NCBI RefSeq assembly: GCF_002940685.1
Contig: NZ_PNFP01000002.1
Span: 372,001 to 436,000, forward strand
DNA length: 64,000 bases
Origin: Ensifer adhaerens
GTDB lineage: Bacteria; Pseudomonadota; Alphaproteobacteria; Rhizobiales; Rhizobiaceae
Direction: 5' to 3'
Numbering within the stretch: the stretch's first letter is position 1; every line of letters begins with the position of its first letter. Below, piece after piece: positions 60,186 through 64,000 of the stretch. The notes under the pieces were generated by a model. That model saw only the letters and a list, made by a program, of their open reading frames with translations. It made no database searches and was not told the DNA's origin. A program made the position numbers and the translations under genes.

Positions 60186-60866
60186 CTAGGCCTCGACGAA
60201 CCGCGCCGGCATAAGGTTCCTATAGGGGAACATGTGGAAATAGGGCCGCGCCTCGGCGAGCACGCGGCGGACGGAGGCGCGCGCGAGCAACCGCTCGAAA
60301 TAGGCCGAGAGATGCGGATATTTCTCACCGAAGGGTTCGACGATGCCGGCATAGAAGAGAGCCGGCGTGGCGGCACAATCGGCGAGGCTGAAGCTGTCGC
60401 CGGCGGCAAAGGTGTTTTCGGCGAAGTGCTTGTCGGCCATGCCATAGGCGAGCCTGAGCGTCGCGCGGGCGTCCTTGACGCCACGATGGTCGTTTTCACC
60501 CTCGGCCCGCAGCGTATCGGTGACGATCTTCTGCATCGGCACGTGGACATAGAGATCGAAGAAGCGGTCCCAGAGCCGGGCTTTCAGCGCCTGATCCGCG
60601 TCGTCGGGAATGAGCCTGACCGCGCCGGGATAGTGGCGATCGAGATACTCGATGATGATGGAGGTCTCCGGCATCACCACGTCGCGGGCGCTGTCGGTCA
60701 GGACCGGCATCTTGCCGGCTGGCCAGAGGGCGGCGAAGCGGGCGGCCTCCGCCGGATCGAGCAGGTCGACGAGGCTGCTCGTGAACGGCGTGTCGTTCTC
60801 GTAGAGCGCGATCAGCACCTTGTGGCAGAAGGACGCGAGCGGGTGCTGGTAAAGGGTAAGCGACAT
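60186..60866 (-). CDS. Glutathione S-transferase
   Basis: 226 aa. The thioredoxin-like N-terminal domain opens LTLYQHPLASFCHKVLIALY, with the conserved cis-Pro segment AGKMPVLTD and the glutathione contact VMPETSIIIEYLD. The all-helical C-terminal domain includes FAAGDSFSLADCAATPALFY, the usual N-capping box. It is a probable detoxification enzyme of unknown substrate. The ATG at 60866 is preferred over the TTG one codon earlier. Confidence 0.9.
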   Translation of the reverse strand: MSLTLYQHPLASFCHKVLIALYENDTPFTSSLVDLLDPAEAARFAALWPAGKMPVLTDSARDVVMPETSIIIEYLDRHYPGAVRLIPDDADQALKARLWDRFFDLYVHVPMQKIVTDTLRAEGENDHRGVKDARATLRLAYGMADKHFAENTFAAGDSFSLADCAATPALFYAGIVEPFGEKYPHLSAYFERLLARASVRRVLAEARPYFHMFPYRNLMPARFVEA

Positions 60867-61145
60867 CAAGGCGATCTCCGGTTCGGACGGTTCGACAAGG
60901 CTGATGTTTCGATAGATCTAGCGCTGAGCGCGCGGTTGTCCATCATGAGTGATATCTTTTTGATACTGGTTTAAATATGCAATCAGATTGTGGCTGAGTG
61001 GGGCCCATTTGTCAACGCAGGCCAACGCGAAGGCCAGCGAATTTGCCGGCAGCCATTGAAAGCGCAAAAGCTGCCCTAGAATTAATAGAACAAGGGCGTC
61101 GCAACGCTCGGCGCCCGTCGTCATCGCGACAGGGGAGGATTGCCG

Positions 61146-63104
61146 ATGCGCTGCTTCACGGTACTTGGGCCCTCGCAGACCGGAAAGACCACGCTGGTAG
61201 ACAAGCTGGCCGGTCTGGAGGGGGCCTCGAGAAAAGCTGCTTCACCCTATGGACTGAACCTCACGGAATTCGAATTTGGTGGCGAAGCCTGGTGTGCGCT
61301 CGACGCGCCCGGCGGCACCGAGGCGCTGGGCCACGCGCAGCACGCGCTGATCGCCAGCGACGCCTGCGTGCTCTGCGTCTCGCCGGTGCCCGAGGAAGCG
61401 GTGCTGGCCGCTCCCTACCTGAAGGCGATCGAGGCGTCGGGCACGCCCTGCATTCTCTTCATCAACCGCATGGACGAGCCGCAGGGGCGGTTGCGCGACG
61501 TCATTGCCGCGCTGCAGGACTATTCCGGCCACATGCTGCTCATGCGCCAGGTGCCGATCCGTGAGGGCGACAAGATTGTCGGCACCTGTGACCTCATCTC
61601 CGAGCGCGCCTGGCGCTACCGCGAGGGGCAGACCTCGGCGCTGATCGCAATTCCCGACACGACGATGGAGCGCGAAAAGGAGGCGCGCACCGAACTGCTC
61701 GAGCATTTCTCCGAATTCGACGACTGGCTGCTGGGTGAGCTGATCGAGGACCGGCTGCCGGCCAACGACACGATCTATGCGATCTCCACACGGCTCCTGA
61801 AAGAAAACCGCATCATCCCGGTGCTGGTGGGTGCTGCAAGCCACGCCAACGGCATTCTGAGGTTGATGAAGGCGCTGCGCCACGAGGCGCCTCAGGTCGA
61901 TGCGCTTCGAGCGAGACTGGCAGCGACCGGCCCGATCGCCGAGGCATCCCTTTCGGCCGTCAGCTTCCATGCCTATCACAAGGCGAATGTCGGCAAGACC
62001 GTGCTGGTCAGGGCGCTGACGTCAGGCATCAAGCAGGGCACGACGCTTGGCGGCGGCGGTATCGGCTCGCTGCAGGATCCGGCGACCGGCAAGCCGGTGG
62101 CGAACGCGACGCCCGAGGCGGGCGCGATCTTTGCCGCTGTCAAGGCCGACCATCTGCCGGTGCCGGCGCTGCTTGCCGCCAACACCGCCGCCGATGCGCC
62201 GGACTGGGCGGTGCCGCCGACGCCGATGCTGGAGCGCATATTGGTGCCGGACAGCGAGCGCGACGAGACCAAGCTTTCCGGCACGCTCGCCAAGCTCGCC
62301 GAGACCGACCGCGCGCTTTCGGTCATGCAGGAGGAAGGCACCGGTGCCCAGCTCGTCTGCGTGCAGGGGCCGATGCATCTGCGCGACCTCTGCCGGACGC
62401 TTGCCGACGTCTTCCATGTCGGCGTCAGCGACAGGCCGCCGAGCCCGACCTACCGCGAGACGGTGCTGAAACCGTCCGATGTGCACTACCGCCACCGCAA
62501 GCAGACCGGTGGCGCCGGGCAGTTCGCCGACGTCAAGCTCAGCGTGCATCCGAACGAGCGCGGCGCCGGCTTCTCCTTTGCCGAGACGGTGAAGGGCGGG
62601 GCAGTGCCGCGCAACTTCATCCCGGCGATCGAGGCGGGCGCGCGCGAGGCGATGGAAAAGGGGCCGCTCGGCTTCCAGGTGATCGATGTCGGCGTGACCC
62701 TGACCGACGGCCAGCACCATTCGGTCGACAGCAACGACTTCGCCTTCCGCGCGGCCGCCAAGATGGGCGTGCGCCAGGCGCTGTCGCAGGCATCGGCGGT
62801 GCTGATGCAGCCGGTCATCCGCGTCGAGATCCACATCCCCTCGATCTATTCCGGCAGCCTGGTGCCGATCGTCTCCACCTACAAGGGCCAGGTGCTCGGC
62901 TTCGACCGCGACGAGACCGCCAAGGGCTGGGACATCTTTCGCGCGCTGGTGCCCGGATCGGCGCTCGACGATCTCGCCCGGGCGCTCCGGGCGGCGACGC
63001 AGGGCATCGGCTACTTCTCCAAGAGCTTCGACCATTTCGAGGAACTCTACGGCAAGGAGGCCGATGCGGTAATCCACGCCCATGGGGCGCAGCAGGCGGG
63101 GTAG
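61146..63104 (+). CDS. EF-G-like translational GTPase paralogue
   Basis: 652 aa from the ATG at 61146 (GGGGAGG upstream). G1 is GPSQTGKTTL and G3 is DAPGG; the G4 segment reads NRMD in place of NKxD. The stretch between G1 and G3 is only about 45 residues, so the switch I effector loop of canonical EF-G (RGITI) is absent. EF-G domains II-V are recognisable: GKTVLVRALTSGIKQGTTLG, KQTGGAGQFADVKL, AIEAGAREAMEKGPLGFQVI and GYFSKSFDHFEELYG. It is a ribosome-associated GTPase-like protein whose role is unknown, and it may hydrolyse GTP poorly. Confidence 0.85.
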   Translation: MRCFTVLGPSQTGKTTLVDKLAGLEGASRKAASPYGLNLTEFEFGGEAWCALDAPGGTEALGHAQHALIASDACVLCVSPVPEEAVLAAPYLKAIEASGTPCILFINRMDEPQGRLRDVIAALQDYSGHMLLMRQVPIREGDKIVGTCDLISERAWRYREGQTSALIAIPDTTMEREKEARTELLEHFSEFDDWLLGELIEDRLPANDTIYAISTRLLKENRIIPVLVGAASHANGILRLMKALRHEAPQVDALRARLAATGPIAEASLSAVSFHAYHKANVGKTVLVRALTSGIKQGTTLGGGGIGSLQDPATGKPVANATPEAGAIFAAVKADHLPVPALLAANTAADAPDWAVPPTPMLERILVPDSERDETKLSGTLAKLAETDRALSVMQEEGTGAQLVCVQGPMHLRDLCRTLADVFHVGVSDRPPSPTYRETVLKPSDVHYRHRKQTGGAGQFADVKLSVHPNERGAGFSFAETVKGGAVPRNFIPAIEAGAREAMEKGPLGFQVIDVGVTLTDGQHHSVDSNDFAFRAAAKMGVRQALSQASAVLMQPVIRVEIHIPSIYSGSLVPIVSTYKGQVLGFDRDETAKGWDIFRALVPGSALDDLARALRAATQGIGYFSKSFDHFEELYGKEADAVIHAHGAQQAG

Positions 63105-63181
63105 CCAAGGCAGGGCACGAAAACGACGCGTGACGATCTCAGCGGCGCCTGGCAATTGCACAGCTGACGCGTGCATTTTTA

Positions 63182-63345
63182 CCCATGTTCGATTTTTTGG
63201 AGTGGAGAAGACGGCGGGGCCAGCACCATGGTGCGGTAGATCAGGGCCACGCCCTGGCCCTCCTTCACCGCCTCCAGAATGATGTGCTGGTCGTTGAAGA
63301 TCAGGTCCTGGCGGCTGCGCGGAAGGGTGAGGCCTGAGGAGGCGA
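63182..63345 (-). pseudogene. LysR regulator 3' fragment
   Basis: The minus frame reads LTLPRSRQDLIFNDQHIILE and AVKEGQGVALIYRTMVLAPP, the C-terminal effector-domain segment of a LysR protein (FND-x5-AV-x2-GQGVAL). Upstream it runs into antisense of the TetR gene, and the DNA-binding half is absent. It lies in the 329-base gap 63105-63433, which otherwise holds only the TetR promoter. Confidence 0.65.
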
Positions 63346-63372
63346 TCCGGCTTTCTAAGGGATCCAACGCGC

Positions 63373-63429
63373 TTGACAAAGGCGCCGATAGATTATTTAT
63401 AACCATCCGGTCGGAAATAAATCGGATGG
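63373..63429 (+). promoter_or_regulatory. Promoter and inverted repeat of the terminal TetR gene
   Basis: TTGACA at 63373-63378 and TTATAA at 63397-63402 (18-base spacer) form a good sigma-70-type promoter. Immediately downstream, CCATCCG (63403-63409) and CGGATGG (63423-63429) are perfect 7-bp arms, which would block transcription if bound; the second arm ends just before the start codon. Confidence 0.6.
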
Positions 63430-63433
63430 AGCC

Positions 63434-64000
63434 ATGGGCCGGAAACGCGCAATTGATCAACAGCAGGTGCTGGATGCCGCCGAACGGGTCGTCGGTCGCG
63501 ATGGTGCTGCCAACCTGACCGTCGATGCCGTCGCCAAGGAGGCCGGCGTCAGCAAGGCGAGCGTGCTTTATGACTACAAGTCCAAGCAGGCGCTGATCGA
63601 GGCCATCGTCGACCGGGCTTTTGAGCGCGACAACGAGCACCACGCCCGGATCGAAGCGACGATCGGTGATCTTCAGGATCGAGCGGTCAGGGGGCGCATC
63701 GTTGCTGCGGCCGAACCGCCGCCCGAGGAATTCCGGGCAGTGGCGCTGAACCTGAGCGCGGCGCTTACGCTCGATGCCGGTTTGCGCCGGAAGATGCAGG
63801 CAAGCCAGGATGCGACGATCGCGAGAATTCTCCAGAACTCGCAGTCGCCGCGCGGGGCGTTGCTTGCCTATCTCGCGCTCGAGGGTCTCAAGTTCCTCGA
63901 ATATCTCGACTTTCATCATTTTTCGCGTGCGGACCGCGACGAGGTGCTGCGCGAAATCAACTGGCTCGTGACTACAACCCCGCAGGCAGCCGATCATCCG
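63434..64000 (+). CDS. TetR family regulator (3' end beyond window)
   Basis: 189 codons are open to the window end. The N-terminus, QQVLDAAERVVGRDGAANLT and AVAKEAGVSKASVLYDYKSK, is a TetR helix-turn-helix. A helical ligand domain follows (FRAVALNLSAALTLDAGLRR, YLALEGLKFLEYLDFHHFSR). The inverted repeat just before the ATG suggests autorepression. The target gene, perhaps an exporter downstream, lies outside the window. Confidence 0.85.
   Translation, partial: MGRKRAIDQQQVLDAAERVVGRDGAANLTVDAVAKEAGVSKASVLYDYKSKQALIEAIVDRAFERDNEHHARIEATIGDLQDRAVRGRIVAAAEPPPEEFRAVALNLSAALTLDAGLRRKMQASQDATIARILQNSQSPRGALLAYLALEGLKFLEYLDFHHFSRADRDEVLREINWLVTTTPQAADHP

Overview
The window is a high-GC alphaproteobacterial segment whose gene content points to the Rhizobiaceae, most likely the Ensifer/Sinorhizobium-Rhizobium group. 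The evidence is a napEFDABC periplasmic nitrate reductase operon in the rhizobial order, several class III adenylate cyclases including a cyclase/TolB-like/TPR pair, RIME-like palindromic intergenic repeats, a short RecX-type protein and many small regulator/transporter pairs. No rRNA, tRNA, CRISPR array, prophage or complete insertion sequence was seen. The assignment rests on gene families and repeats, not on a database match.

Layout. 1-16 kb: the 5' end of a Tat-exported sulfatase, a PLP aminotransferase, a siderophore-interacting protein, a divergent MFS/LysR pair, RecX, a truncated haemoglobin, a complete arylsulfatase, a DUF4239-like membrane protein, an alkyl sulfatase with a small downstream partner, an exported DUF1254/DUF1214 protein, and housekeeping accessory genes. 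16-28 kb: MarR/AlkD, DUF1194, an arginase-family protein, Rrf2 with a thioredoxin-reductase-like flavoprotein, a TetR-EamA-EamA operon, two exported DUF1254/DUF1214 proteins, and SRAP followed by a duplicated scrap of its own 3' end. 28-41 kb: PRPP synthetase, a MarR-GNAT fusion, a phosphoglycerate-mutase-like enzyme, two consecutive adenylate cyclases (the second ending in a rhodanese domain), a wrecked arsR-acr3 locus, HchA, VOC, LysR/MFS, GNAT and DUF4180. 41-46 kb: napEFDABC behind an FNR/FixK-type box and closed by a strong terminator. 46-64 kb: repeats, a porin-like barrel, another DUF1254/DUF1214 protein, a third cyclase, a DUF3883 protein, a Xre-RES toxin-antitoxin pair, an aldo/keto reductase, an outer-membrane barrel, GST, an EF-G-like GTPase and a TetR gene running off the end.

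Most notable signal. Five promoters spread over 24 kb carry the same 17-bp element, GTAAC-N-GTTAC followed by GTACTT, and in all five the GTACTT side faces the gene. The five genes are two Tat-type sulfatases, an alkyl (SDS-type) sulfatase and two DUF1254/DUF1214 proteins; a third DUF1254/DUF1214 gene follows one of them in an apparent operon. All appear to be exported to the periplasm. This looks like a dispersed regulon linking sulfate-ester hydrolysis to a family of unknown function. The regulator is not evident in the window.

Other points: a 38-bp perfect palindrome between DUF4180 and nap, a cyclase-TPR-rhodanese fusion, mosaic intergenic repeats with apparently compensated stems, a protein built from two internal repeats, and several recognisable gene remnants (arsR, acr3, SRAP, LysR).
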